From an uncultured Lachnospiraceae bacterium (lineage in GTDB: Bacteria > Bacillota > Clostridia > Lachnospirales > Lachnospiraceae), in contig CAMAHO010000110.1 in assembly GCA_945834545.1 (NCBI GenBank), positions 1 through 7,714 on the forward strand: DNA of 7,714 bases. The letters run 5' to 3'. Both the position numbers and the translations under genes were made by a program. This document shows, one piece after another, positions 1 to 7,339 of this stretch (the first letter of the stretch is position 1; every line of letters starts with the position of its first letter). Below the pieces are notes generated by a model. The model was not told the origin of the DNA, searched no databases, and worked only from the letters and a program-made list of their open reading frames with translations.

Positions 1-53
<53 letters not shown>

Positions 54-82
54 TCGTGGCTCTGACGTTCACAACACGGTAG

Positions 83-111
83 ATTTTACAGAATAATCTC
101 TTGTTTGTCAA
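83..111 (-). promoter_or_regulatory. Sigma-A promoter of tRNA-Phe
   Basis: The minus strand carries a perfect -35 box TTGACA (106-111), a 17-base spacer and a -10 box TAAAAT (83-88). Transcription should begin near base 76, giving a leader of about 23 bases before the tRNA 5' end at 53. No terminator is visible between the DUF3810 stop codon and this promoter, so some read-through into the tRNA is possible. Confidence 0.88.
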
Positions 112-140
112 TACTATTTTTCATATTTTTTGTATTTTTC

Positions 141-1286
141 TTATGATTTCCCCACTAAATTCTTTGCATAGTATCTAACCAGCAGTTTCACCACCTCTGC
201 ATAAACTTGGGAACCCTGCTTTACTCCGTTTAATTTTAAGGAGGTATCCACAAAGGTATCCGATATCTTGTCTACCTTTTCCGAGGAAAGAATCGCTTCC
301 TGTTCGATTCGCTCCTTATCCTCCGGCAACAAAAAGATGCGGTCCTCCCGTACCTGTTTTGTGACCTGGATAATCTCATATCTGTCGGCTATGGAGGGGT
401 CAGATGCCCCAAGCTCATTGATCTCCTTTGCAAAATAGCCCAGCACACTGAGATATCCACTGTACTGAAATAAGGTGTCTTCGGAATTCACACAGGCTAA
501 AAACCCTAAAAAACTGGCTTCATCCTCACTGATATAGCCCTTTAGATGCGCAAGCTCGTGACACATGGTTGCCGGCTTGTTAGTAACATACATAACATCA
601 TTGATATTAGCTTCCATGGAGAAGGGAAAGTAATAGCCTGCCATATTCTGCTGACACATAATATCAGAGAAAAACAAGCGTTTTGGCTTGGGATAATAAC
701 CCATTAATCTGGGGTAGCGGTCAGAAATGCCACGCAATGCCAGGATAGCTGTCTTTTCCATAGCATCTTTCTCAGGTGCAAATACTCTCCCATCCTCTGC
801 TCTCTTTACCTGAAGAGAAAGCGCATTGGCTCGTGTAGCCAGATAATTCCACATGCCTAGCAGGTTTTCCTCATGGATTTCCTCCTCCCCTGCCAGCTCC
901 TGAGGATTTGACAAGGCAGATGTATGATACAGGGAGAAACAATTCAGTGTCATAATCAGGGCAACTACAGCCACAACCCAAGCCAGAAAGCAGCCATAGC
1001 CGGTAACAAACCGTACGAACGTCTTTCCTCTGTAAAACAGCAGGACGAGCAAACATAGAAGAAGGCAAATTAGCACAAGAATCCCCAAAAGAATCATCCA
1101 CTCTCCTACAGAAAAAGGAAATAAACCGATGATTCTTCCATATGTTTCCACCCATATAGGGAAAACCCTTTGAACATATGCATCACTGAATGCCCTGCTG
1201 TTCCAAAAGAGAAGATTCAACAGGATAATTCCTATCCATATCACAATATACAGTTTTACGCCGTTACTTGACAATTTTCTCTTCAT
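141..1286 (-). CDS. DUF3810 family membrane protein, probable zinc metallopeptidase
   Basis: This 381-residue protein has three hydrophobic segments near the N-terminus (about residues 12-29, 61-84 and 93-117) and then a large soluble domain. That domain contains the gluzincin-type motif HELAH (His243, Glu244, His247) followed by EDEASF, whose Glu256 is a likely third zinc ligand. HELAH followed by an EDEA-type motif is characteristic of DUF3810. The family is annotated as putative membrane-anchored zinc peptidases; its substrate is not known to me. The start at 1286 is chosen because GGAG lies five bases upstream; an in-frame ATG at 1304 would add six residues but has no good ribosome site. 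The gene follows a strong terminator, so it should have its own promoter, but I could not identify a convincing one. Family assignment is confident, catalytic activity is inferred. Confidence 0.9.
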   Translation of the reverse strand: MKRKLSSNGVKLYIVIWIGIILLNLLFWNSRAFSDAYVQRVFPIWVETYGRIIGLFPFSVGEWMILLGILVLICLLLCLLVLLFYRGKTFVRFVTGYGCFLAWVVAVVALIMTLNCFSLYHTSALSNPQELAGEEEIHEENLLGMWNYLATRANALSLQVKRAEDGRVFAPEKDAMEKTAILALRGISDRYPRLMGYYPKPKRLFFSDIMCQQNMAGYYFPFSMEANINDVMYVTNKPATMCHELAHLKGYISEDEASFLGFLACVNSEDTLFQYSGYLSVLGYFAKEINELGASDPSIADRYEIIQVTKQVREDRIFLLPEDKERIEQEAILSSEKVDKISDTFVDTSLKLNGVKQGSQVYAEVVKLLVRYYAKNLVGKS

Positions 1287-1357
1287 ATGAACTCCATGAA
1301 TCATCGTTATTAGGTACCTATTAGGGGCACCAAACGAACTTCTCAGTTCCCTTCACG

Positions 1358-1385
1358 AAAAAGCCCTTGGGGATTCCCCAAGGGC
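1358..1385 (-). terminator. Intrinsic terminator of the DUF3048 lipoprotein gene
   Basis: A perfect 10-bp stem (1363-1372 paired with 1376-1385) closes a 3-base loop. On the minus strand it is followed at once by five T residues (1358-1362). It starts seven bases after the stop codon of the DUF3048 gene, and so separates that gene from the DUF3810 gene downstream. Confidence 0.93.
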
Positions 1386-1392
1386 ATTCTAT

Positions 1393-2634
1393 TTAATAAA
1401 GCTCTATATAATTCTGATAATCACTCCAAATGTTACAAATCCAGGTTTTTCCCTGATTCAGAATGACTTCATTTCCGTCAGCATCCAAAAGCACATTAGG
1501 AGAGAACTCATCCTTACGATTCCAGGTACAGGTAATCATTTTACCGTTTGTGAAAACATAACAGCCTCCGTCCTCACCAAACACATCAAACCACAGATAG
1601 TCATGGGAAGGATCATCCGGGAAATACTCACCACCCTTACATACCTTAAAGATGATGTTACGAACAGCTATCTGCTCGCCGTTGTACTCATCGGTATGAG
1701 GTCCGCCGTACTGATAACGATAGTACAGACCATCCTCCGGATTGTATTCGAAGTGGACATTGTTTTCTCCATAATTACCGTATCCGCCTCTGTTCTTGCC
1801 CTTTCCACCAGGCCAGATCTCGGTAACATCCGGTCTGTCACTATAGGTTGCCCAGCAATCATCATCAGCAAACTGGAAGGCATACTGGAAACGATCCGTG
1901 TAAGTCTCTTCGTAGCCCAATCTCTCTACTGCCTGCTTAAAGCCGTCCAGCATCAGATACCCGGTAAACTCCTTTGCATAGCCGGGTCTGTCAATACGAC
2001 CATAAGCTTCCGGAGCACCATTGTAAATACCTGCCAGAGACTGGCTGACATTATCAATCATATCGGAGTTAATGATTTCCTCAACCCAGGTTCTCGCCAA
2101 ACCCCAGTTACAATAGATGGAATCAAAAGCCATTGCCTCATCTACATAATATCTACGGCTACTTCTTACAGGTCCGATACGATCCAACTCGTCGTAATCC
2201 TCAAACAATCCCATCAATCTGGTGAAACGACCTTCAACAGGAGATTCATATACGATGCTGGCTTTGGACAAACCGTACTGCGGAAGAGAAGGTGTGTTAT
2301 CCGGAATCATAACCGCAATATTACGTCTCTTAGCAACTGCTTCATCCTTCCATTCACCAGTCAACCAGCTCTGCATCTTGCCATCTACTACAACTCTTTC
2401 ACCAATAGCAGTTACCTTGCCGGTGTATGTCTGCCAGGGCTTGTCTGTAAGCTCTCCCTTGGGCTCTTCATTTTCAGAAGCAGAAGTCTGTTCCTCCGCC
2501 GGTTCCTTGGAAGGAATCTGTAAAGGTTCTGCCTCCACATCATTGATTACCGGAGATGAATTCGTCTCTTCTCCGCCACACCCGGAGAATGCAAAGACTG
2601 CAATCAAAACAGCCAATAAAAATTTCTTTTTCAT
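1393..2634 (-). CDS. DUF3048 domain lipoprotein (YerB family)
   Basis: A 413-residue exported lipoprotein. The N-terminus has a basic start, a hydrophobic core and a lipobox FSGC with the lipidated Cys at position 19. A flexible Glu/Pro/Ser-rich linker follows (about 21-65). The N-terminal DUF3048 domain spans roughly 104-245, with the hallmark stretches RRNIAVMIPDN, GLSKASIVYESPVEG and IGPVRSSRRYYVDEA. The C-terminal DUF3048 half spans roughly 275-408 and includes DGNEVILNQGKTWI. The relative is Bacillus subtilis YerB, whose biochemical role is not settled as far as I know; an extracytoplasmic role at the cell envelope follows from the lipobox. The start is supported by AAAGGA six to seven bases upstream. 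It is a single-gene unit with a promoter at 2667-2695 and a terminator right after its stop. The long linker makes it longer than typical YerB. Confidence 0.93.
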   Translation of the reverse strand: MKKKFLLAVLIAVFAFSGCGGEETNSSPVINDVEAEPLQIPSKEPAEEQTSASENEEPKGELTDKPWQTYTGKVTAIGERVVVDGKMQSWLTGEWKDEAVAKRRNIAVMIPDNTPSLPQYGLSKASIVYESPVEGRFTRLMGLFEDYDELDRIGPVRSSRRYYVDEAMAFDSIYCNWGLARTWVEEIINSDMIDNVSQSLAGIYNGAPEAYGRIDRPGYAKEFTGYLMLDGFKQAVERLGYEETYTDRFQYAFQFADDDCWATYSDRPDVTEIWPGGKGKNRGGYGNYGENNVHFEYNPEDGLYYRYQYGGPHTDEYNGEQIAVRNIIFKVCKGGEYFPDDPSHDYLWFDVFGEDGGCYVFTNGKMITCTWNRKDEFSPNVLLDADGNEVILNQGKTWICNIWSDYQNYIELY

Positions 2635-2666
2635 AGCAATTCCTTTCTTTTTGCAAAACTACAACA

Positions 2667-2695
2667 ACTATAACAAACTTCGTCTGTTTTGTCCA
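2667..2695 (-). promoter_or_regulatory. Promoter of the DUF3048 lipoprotein gene
   Basis: On the minus strand, TGGACA (2690-2695) and TATAGT (2667-2672) are 17 bases apart, and a TG one base before the -10 box makes it an extended -10 promoter. The predicted start near 2660 gives a leader of about 26 bases. A second TATAAT on the same strand (2697-2702) lacks a good -35 box and is less likely to be used. Confidence 0.7.
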
Positions 2696-2734
2696 TATTA
2701 TATCAGAACTTAATAAATTCATAAGGTTTTTCCA

Positions 2735-2763
2735 TTTCATGAAAAGGCGATTTATGGTACAAT
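2735..2763 (+). promoter_or_regulatory. Likely extended -10 promoter of the cyclic-nucleotide-binding gene
   Basis: TACAAT at 2758-2763 is preceded by TG plus one base, giving an extended -10 box. The -35 region (TTTCAT at 2735-2740, 17-base spacer) is weak, as is usual for extended -10 promoters. Transcription would start near 2770, exactly where the hairpin-rich leader begins. Confidence 0.55.
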
Positions 2764-2770
2764 GAGCTTT

Positions 2771-2816
2771 AACAAGCGGGAGCAAGCATAGCTTGTTCAT
2801 CGCGAGCGGCGAATGA
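2771..2816 (+). promoter_or_regulatory. Two tandem hairpins in the 5' leader of the cyclic-nucleotide-binding gene
   Basis: Hairpin one can form as GAGCAAGC (2780-2787) pairing with GCTTGTTC (2791-2798) around loop ATA, with one G-U pair. A competing form pairs AACAAGC (2771-2777) with GCTTGTT (2791-2797). Hairpin two pairs TCATCGC (2797-2803) with GCGAATGA (2809-2816) leaving one bulged A; it shares bases 2797-2798 with hairpin one. The block is GC-richer than the flanks and ends about 18 bases before the ribosome site. It matches no riboswitch that I recognise. It could be a control element, an RNA-stabilising 5' structure, or a copy of a dispersed repeat. Confidence 0.45.
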
Positions 2817-2846
2817 CGATCACAAATCTAAATCAGGGGGGAATAT

Positions 2847-3395
2847 ATGAATATTGAAATGCTTTCTCGTCTAGCGGTTCCAAAGAAATTTTCTGAAGGG
2901 ACAATCATATGTATGGAGGGAGAAGTGGGGCACACCGCTTATCTCCTGCTACAGGGCAAAGCCGAGGTATTGCTTGGTTCTTTTCGTACCGAGCAAAAAT
3001 CAGTAGCTCTCCTGTCTCCCGGTGTCGTCTTTGGTGAGATGTCTTTGTTGGAGGATAAGCCTCGTTCTGCCAGCGTAGTAGTAACCAGCAAGGAGGCAAC
3101 CGTTTTAGAGCTGACGAAAATGAATTTTCTGACCATCCTGGAATGTGACTCTGAGATTGCCTTTCATTTGTTACAAACACTCTTAGAGCGAATGAACAAT
3201 CTGCTGAAGGAATTGCAATATACAAATAATACCTTTGTGAGAAGTATTCGAGGAGACTCCCGCTATGTTCAGATTAGCTCCCTTACCCAGGAGCAGTTTT
3301 CTGAAATTATAAAAAAGGATTCCTCTTACGCCCTCACACTTTTGAAGTTTCTAAGTCACTTGTTGGCTACAGTAGACGAAAAAGCAATCGATTGA
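2847..3395 (+). CDS. Stand-alone cyclic-nucleotide-binding domain protein (Crp-like, no DNA-binding domain)
   Basis: A 182-residue cytoplasmic protein. Residues about 5-120 form a cNMP-binding beta-roll. The phosphate-binding cassette FGEMSLLEDKPRSASV (62-77) keeps Glu64, Arg73 and Ser74, the residues that contact cyclic nucleotide in CRP and PKA regulatory subunits, so ligand binding is plausible. The C-terminus lacks the helix-turn-helix of Crp/Fnr regulators and is too short for one, so it is probably not a transcription factor. It may act through protein contacts, but no partner is visible. Residues 94-112 and 151-169 resemble each other (F..I...DS..A..LL..L), suggesting a duplicated terminal helix or a decayed second domain. 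The start is set by AGGGGGG five bases upstream of ATG. It diverges from the DUF3048 gene and converges on the Cys/His-repeat lipoprotein gene. Its stop codon lies inside the shared terminator stem. Confidence 0.88.
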   Translation: MNIEMLSRLAVPKKFSEGTIICMEGEVGHTAYLLLQGKAEVLLGSFRTEQKSVALLSPGVVFGEMSLLEDKPRSASVVVTSKEATVLELTKMNFLTILECDSEIAFHLLQTLLERMNNLLKELQYTNNTFVRSIRGDSRYVQISSLTQEQFSEIIKKDSSYALTLLKFLSHLLATVDEKAID

Positions 3396-3412
3396 ACACC
3401 AATCGATTGCTT
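3379..3412 (-). terminator. Intrinsic terminator of the Cys/His-repeat lipoprotein gene, shared with the convergent gene
   Basis: A 13-bp stem (3382-3394 with 3400-3412) closes the loop AACAC. On the minus strand it is followed by a T-run, making a good terminator 24 bases past the lipoprotein stop codon. On the plus strand it is followed only by CTAAAT after the stem, so termination of the cyclic-nucleotide-binding gene is likely weaker. The left arm encodes that protein's last residues, and its stop codon ends at the first loop base. Each arm also contains the self-complementary CAATCGATTG. Confidence 0.85.
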
Positions 3413-3435
3413 CTAAATCACTGCTTCCTGCAAAT

Positions 3436-4302
3436 CTACATTTCTTCCAGGGTGGCTAATATTTCATTTACCTTTTCAGGTATCCCGTCGGTTCCTTGTA
3501 GGAACAGAAACTCCATATATACGCGAACCCGGTCCCCCACATAGAGAACGCTCTGTCCCACATGTGTATCTTTATACTGTATGTTAAATATATGGAAACT
3601 CTTGTCTCCAAGCACCAGGTCTTCCTCTTCGTCCAGGGTGTAAAAACTCTCAATGGCACTTCGGTAGCCCTGCACCCACTCTTCCATAGTAAGATCCTTT
3701 GTCCTGTCTACCGTAAGCGTAAAGACCTCTGTCTCATTGGAAACGCAAAAGGTTCTCTCATAGGAGCTTTCCCGCACCTCCATAGCCTCAGGAAACAGAA
3801 TATGAATACCCATATAACATGCATCGCCATTCTCATAGGAGTCCTTGGGTAAGGTATAGCCACAGTTCAAGCACTGCATGGGTTTTGTATCTGTCCAGCT
3901 ATGTACCAGAGGACGACCTTCTACGTATTCGCAGCGGCTGCAATGCCTTGCCGCCTCGCAGCTAGCCTCTATGAAATCGTGACCTAAGGGCTCTCCCTCC
4001 GTATCACCACATCGACTACAATGCTTTGGTTCCTGGCAATCAGCCTCTATCCAGTCATGGCCTAAGGGTTCTCCCTCTGTTTTTTGACAGACAGCACAGG
4101 TTTTCCCCGTTGTGCAAGTAGCAGCCTGCCAGTCATGTCCCAAAGCAGGTTGTCTCTCTTTTCCGCACTTCAGACAAATCTCGGATTCCTCACAGGTCGC
4201 AGCCTTCCATTCATGGCTTAGGCAACAGGCAGATAGCGAACCTGAAAGAAGCAGAGTAAATATCATACTTACAACCTTGTATATGCTCTTTTTTCCTTTC
4301 AT
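3436..4302 (-). CDS. Lipoprotein with four 26-residue Cys/His (zinc-ribbon-like) repeats
   Basis: A 288-residue lipoprotein with signal peptide and lipobox LSAC; the lipidated Cys is residue 26. Four exact 26-residue repeats (30-55, 56-81, 82-107, 108-133) each carry H-x6-C-x5-C-x2-C, as in HDWIEADCQEPKHCSRC. A fifth, shortened copy (134-149) keeps the His and CxxC but lost the first Cys. Such repeats are common in surface proteins of Lachnospiraceae and suggest one metal or redox site each; metal binding is inferred. The remaining 130 or so residues (about 160-288) form a soluble alpha/beta domain that I cannot assign firmly; its pattern recalls small PsbP/DcrB-like lipoprotein domains. The start at 4302 is preferred because AGGA lies five bases upstream and the signal peptide then begins at its usual place; an ATG at 4386 would put 28 charged residues before it and overlap fprA. 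It lies 64 bases after fprA, with no terminator between. Confidence 0.82.
   Translation of the reverse strand: MKGKKSIYKVVSMIFTLLLSGSLSACCLSHEWKAATCEESEICLKCGKERQPALGHDWQAATCTTGKTCAVCQKTEGEPLGHDWIEADCQEPKHCSRCGDTEGEPLGHDFIEASCEAARHCSRCEYVEGRPLVHSWTDTKPMQCLNCGYTLPKDSYENGDACYMGIHILFPEAMEVRESSYERTFCVSNETEVFTLTVDRTKDLTMEEWVQGYRSAIESFYTLDEEEDLVLGDKSFHIFNIQYKDTHVGQSVLYVGDRVRVYMEFLFLQGTDGIPEKVNEILATLEEM
3904..4215 (-). repeat. Four tandem 78-bp in-frame repeats
   Basis: The block is four 78-base units without gaps (4 x 26 codons) inside the Cys/His-repeat lipoprotein gene. Units two and three are most alike at DNA level: CTAAGGG(C/T)TCTCCCTC(C/T)GT recurs 78 bases apart (near 3984 and 4062), which points to fairly recent duplication. 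The copy number could vary between strains through slippage or recombination. Confidence 0.85.
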
Positions 4303-4366
4303 TTTCTTCCTACCTTCCTTCGTTTTCCAATCCTTCTTGGCCCATAAACCCGGCTCGGTTATTCTT

Positions 4367-5530
4367 CTATTTTCCTGCCTCCACAACGGCCTTGGCTAAT
4401 GCCTCCACTGCAGGCATATCCCCTTCCTTCAAGGTGGACTTAATACTCACGGTTTCCCCAATCACTGTAATATTCTTCATGCTCTCCAAATAGCTACGCA
4501 TAGATTTTGCCGCCATGGGAGCCCAGGTTCCATTTTCAAGCAACGCCACCTTTCGGTTTTGGTATGTCTTAATCTGAAGATGATGTAAGAAATCCTCCAT
4601 TGGCAAGAAGGCATTTCCATCATAGGTTGCACTGCAAAGAACCATTCTGTCATAACGGAAGGCATCCTCCACACACTCAGCAATATCCTCTCTGGAAAGA
4701 TCCGCTACGACTACCTTCTCCTCCCCCAGCTCACGGATTTTCTCAGCCAGTGTTTCCGCAGCTTTTCCGGTATTGCCGTGAATGGAGGCGTAAGCTATGT
4801 ACACACCCTTATTCTCAGGAGTGTAGCTGGACCAGGTGTTATACAGATTGATATAGTATTCCAGATTGTCCGTTAATATAGGACCGTGAAGGGGCAAGAT
4901 TTTTTGAATATCCAAAGCTGCTGTCTTCTTCAACAACGCCTGCACGGGAGCACCGTATTTTCCAACAATGTTAAAATAGTATCTTCTGGCTTCGCAGGCC
5001 CAATCTTCGTCAGTATCTAAGGCTCCGAATTTGCCAAAGCCATCCGCAGAAAAGAGAACCTTGTCCGTGCTTTCATAGGAAACCATAACCTCTGGCCAAT
5101 GTACCATAGGAGCCATCATAAAGGTCAGCTTACGGGTACCCAAATCCAGCACGTCCCCCTCCTTCACCTCTATCTTCCTATCCGTTACATCCAATGTAAA
5201 GAACTGACTCAAAAAGATAAAGGTCTTTGCATTTCCCACAATCTTCGCATTAGGATAGTTCTCCAGGGCATAGGCTAAGGAACCTGCATGGTCCGGCTCC
5301 ATATGGGAAACCACGATATAATCAATATCTCTTCCTCCAAGAGCTGCTTCCACATTTTCCTTCCATTGCTCCAATCCACGGATATCTACGGTATCCATCA
5401 GGGCTACCTTTTCATCCATAATGAGATAAGAATTGTAAGAAATTCCATTGGGCACTATGTACTGATTTTCAAATAAATCAATGGTCTTGTCATCTACTCC
5501 CACATAGGTAATTGCTTCTGTAATTTTCAT
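4367..5530 (-). CDS. fprA: FprA-type flavodiiron protein (A-type flavoprotein, O2/NO reductase)
   Basis: A 387-residue cytoplasmic enzyme with the class A architecture of flavodiiron proteins. The N-terminal metallo-beta-lactamase-like domain (about 1-240) has every expected iron ligand: His76, Glu78, Asp80 and His81 in SHMEPDHAGS, His144 in MVHWPEV, Asp163 in FSADGFG and His215 in LHGP. The C-terminal flavodoxin domain (about 243-387) begins with the FMN-phosphate loop ASIHGNT. There is no fused rubredoxin or flavin reductase domain, so a separate electron donor such as rubredoxin is needed. The family reduces O2 to water and/or NO to N2O and protects anaerobes; which substrate dominates cannot be read from the sequence. 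The start at 5530 is favoured because GAAAGGG lies seven bases upstream and family members begin near this MKI; the ATG at 5572 would add 14 atypical residues. It lies 66 bases after the chemoreceptor gene. Confidence 0.95.
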   Translation of the reverse strand: MKITEAITYVGVDDKTIDLFENQYIVPNGISYNSYLIMDEKVALMDTVDIRGLEQWKENVEAALGGRDIDYIVVSHMEPDHAGSLAYALENYPNAKIVGNAKTFIFLSQFFTLDVTDRKIEVKEGDVLDLGTRKLTFMMAPMVHWPEVMVSYESTDKVLFSADGFGKFGALDTDEDWACEARRYYFNIVGKYGAPVQALLKKTAALDIQKILPLHGPILTDNLEYYINLYNTWSSYTPENKGVYIAYASIHGNTGKAAETLAEKIRELGEEKVVVADLSREDIAECVEDAFRYDRMVLCSATYDGNAFLPMEDFLHHLQIKTYQNRKVALLENGTWAPMAAKSMRSYLESMKNITVIGETVSIKSTLKEGDMPAVEALAKAVVEAGK

Positions 5531-5596
5531 AATGATGCCCTTTCTCCTGTGTAATGTGATGCGTGGGAACAAAAGTCCCTTATTCTGATACCCTCA

Positions 5597-7279
5597 CTAT
5601 AATTTAAAGTAGGAAACAGATTCCTTCAGCTTCTGACTCATTCCACGCATTTCGTTGCTGTTGGTCTTGATTCTGTCCGCTCCCTCTGTGATATCCTCTA
5701 TGGAAGCATTCATCTCTTCGCTGGAAGCGGCATTCTCTTCCGATAGGGCAGACAAATCAGATACTGCAGAGACAATTCGTTCTGCTGAATCGTTCAACAT
5801 GGTGGTTTTTTCATTTATGGCTGTAATGGCAACGGTAGAAGACTCCACACCTTCCGAAAGAACATCGAATTTGCTTTGAGCATCCTTTACTAAAGTCTGC
5901 TCGTCCGCAATGGCTTCTGCAACCAAGGTGGATAAGCGAACGGTCTTTTCACTTTGTACCTTTACATCATTGATAATGCTCTGGATTTCTTCCGCAGAAC
6001 TCTTGGACTGGTCTGCAAGATCCCGAATCTCATCCGCAACAACGGCAAAGCCTCTTCCGGCTTCTCCTGCCCGGGCTGCTTCAATAGACGCATTCAAGGA
6101 CAGCAAGTTTGTCTGGCTGGCAATGGATGTAATCATTGCCACAGCCTGGTCGATCTTTGACACGGCCTTGTTTGTCTCGCCAATCTGGGTATTAATCTGT
6201 GAAACGGCATCCACAGATTTGAGAGAGGACTCCAGCACCTTACCCATATATGCTGATGCCTCTGTATTGACCTGTTTTATACCGGCTGCATTGGTAGCCA
6301 GAGCTTTCACATTCTGGCTGATCTCGTCTATGCCCTGTTCGATGGAAAGAGCTTCTCCGTTGACTTCCCCTGCGTGCTGTGCCAGGGATTGATTTCCCAT
6401 GGTCACCTCACCCACCGCCACAGAAATAGCCTCTGCGCCGGAAGCGGAATTCTCGCTCATATGGTCTATCATTTCCACAGCTTCATCCAATGCCACTGCA
6501 TTCTCTACCACCTGAGAAACGACTCCTGCCAGTCTGGTTTTTAATTCCTGGGTGGATTCGATAATCTGTTTGATTTCCCTTACATCAGAAACGGCATCTA
6601 TTTCTACGGCTAGCTCCCCATCAGCCAAAGCCTTCAAACTGTCCGTAATTTTTTTCATAGGCTTCTGAATCAAACCGGAGCAAAACAGAATGATGAGAAT
6701 GCTCAACAAGATAATAACCGCTCCGATACCACCCATTTTCTGAGTCATCTCTCGCCTGACACCATTTACTGTCTCTGCCCTTTCTCCGGCAAAGCCCATA
6801 CCCCACACGGTGCCATCCGCCAAGGTCAAGGGTACATAGGACACGAAATAGACTTCCCCATTGATCACAACATCGTTTGCCTGATATGTTTTGCCTGTCT
6901 TTACAGTCTCCCAGATTTCCGGATTACATTTTGTTCCGATATTTCTTCCTGTAGGATTGGCGGTATCGGTGATTGATGTTCCGATTCTTGTGTCCTTCTC
7001 AAATAAGGTCGTTTCCACACCTTCACCCTTCATGGAATCCAGGAAATCCGTAGACAGCCTGTCCATAGGATCCAAAATATCTTCTTCAATGTCATACAAA
7101 AAATACTGCGCAACACTGGTAGCGCAGGCATTCAGCTTGCTATAAGTGCCCGTAGACAAAGCTTGTGTTACATCCACATTGCTAATCTGTGCCATCACTA
7201 AGAAACAAATAAAACAAGGAATCAGCCCCACAGTAATCATGGCACTTCGCATATTTAATTTTGACATAATTTTCTTCAT
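5597..7279 (-). CDS. Methyl-accepting chemotaxis protein with extracellular Cache domain
   Basis: A transmembrane chemoreceptor of about 560 residues (numbered from Met at 7279). TM1 is at about 12-31, an extracellular single-Cache-like sensor at 33-178 (note DTRIGTSITD and NGEVYFVSYVPLTLADG), TM2 at 182-202 and HAMP at about 203-255. A long coiled-coil signalling domain follows, with the conserved tip SQTNLLSLNASIEAARAGEAGRGFAVVADEIR (about 388-419, written here only as landmark: ends SQTN and ADEIR). It should signal to CheW/CheA; no CheR-binding tail pentapeptide is present. The ligand is unknown. Start choice is uncertain. The promoter's -10 box ends only ten bases before the upstream ATG at 7330, leaving a leader of about three bases, so I prefer Met at 7279, 13 bases after GGGGGG. 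Met codons at 7300 or 7330 remain possible. It is first in a probable unit with fprA. Confidence 0.93.
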   Translation of the reverse strand: MKKIMSKLNMRSAMITVGLIPCFICFLVMAQISNVDVTQALSTGTYSKLNACATSVAQYFLYDIEEDILDPMDRLSTDFLDSMKGEGVETTLFEKDTRIGTSITDTANPTGRNIGTKCNPEIWETVKTGKTYQANDVVINGEVYFVSYVPLTLADGTVWGMGFAGERAETVNGVRREMTQKMGGIGAVIILLSILIILFCSGLIQKPMKKITDSLKALADGELAVEIDAVSDVREIKQIIESTQELKTRLAGVVSQVVENAVALDEAVEMIDHMSENSASGAEAISVAVGEVTMGNQSLAQHAGEVNGEALSIEQGIDEISQNVKALATNAAGIKQVNTEASAYMGKVLESSLKSVDAVSQINTQIGETNKAVSKIDQAVAMITSIASQTNLLSLNASIEAARAGEAGRGFAVVADEIRDLADQSKSSAEEIQSIINDVKVQSEKTVRLSTLVAEAIADEQTLVKDAQSKFDVLSEGVESSTVAITAINEKTTMLNDSAERIVSAVSDLSALSEENAASSEEMNASIEDITEGADRIKTNSNEMRGMSQKLKESVSYFKL

Positions 7280-7339
7280 CTGCTGTTTTCGTCCCCCCAT
7301 TGAATATAGTAATGTCGACAATTTATTCATCGTATTTCC

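Noticed and set aside
1603..2523. Long plus-strand open frame of 306 residues opposite the DUF3048 gene
   Set aside because: It lies wholly antisense to a gene with clear DUF3048 motifs, lipobox, promoter and terminator, and its product has no recognisable domain or ribosome site. It is a shadow frame.
4303..4366. Possible terminator between fprA and the Cys/His-repeat lipoprotein gene
   Set aside because: Only a short AACC/GGTT-type pairing is possible and no T-run follows on the minus strand, so read-through is more likely.
4303..4386. N-terminal extension of the repeat lipoprotein to the ATG at 4386
   Set aside because: It would place 28 mostly charged residues before a normal lipoprotein signal peptide and overlap fprA, whereas the ATG at 4302 has a good ribosome site.
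5531..5596. Possible operator or terminator hairpin (GGGAC...GTTCCC) between chemoreceptor and fprA
   Set aside because: The stem is about five base pairs with a bulge and has no T-run after it. It is too weak to call, and no convincing promoter boxes were found in this gap.
5910..6392. Plus-strand open frame of 160 residues opposite the chemoreceptor gene
   Set aside because: The Ala/Ser/Glu-rich coiled coil on the other strand easily leaves the antisense frame open. No start signal or domain supports it.
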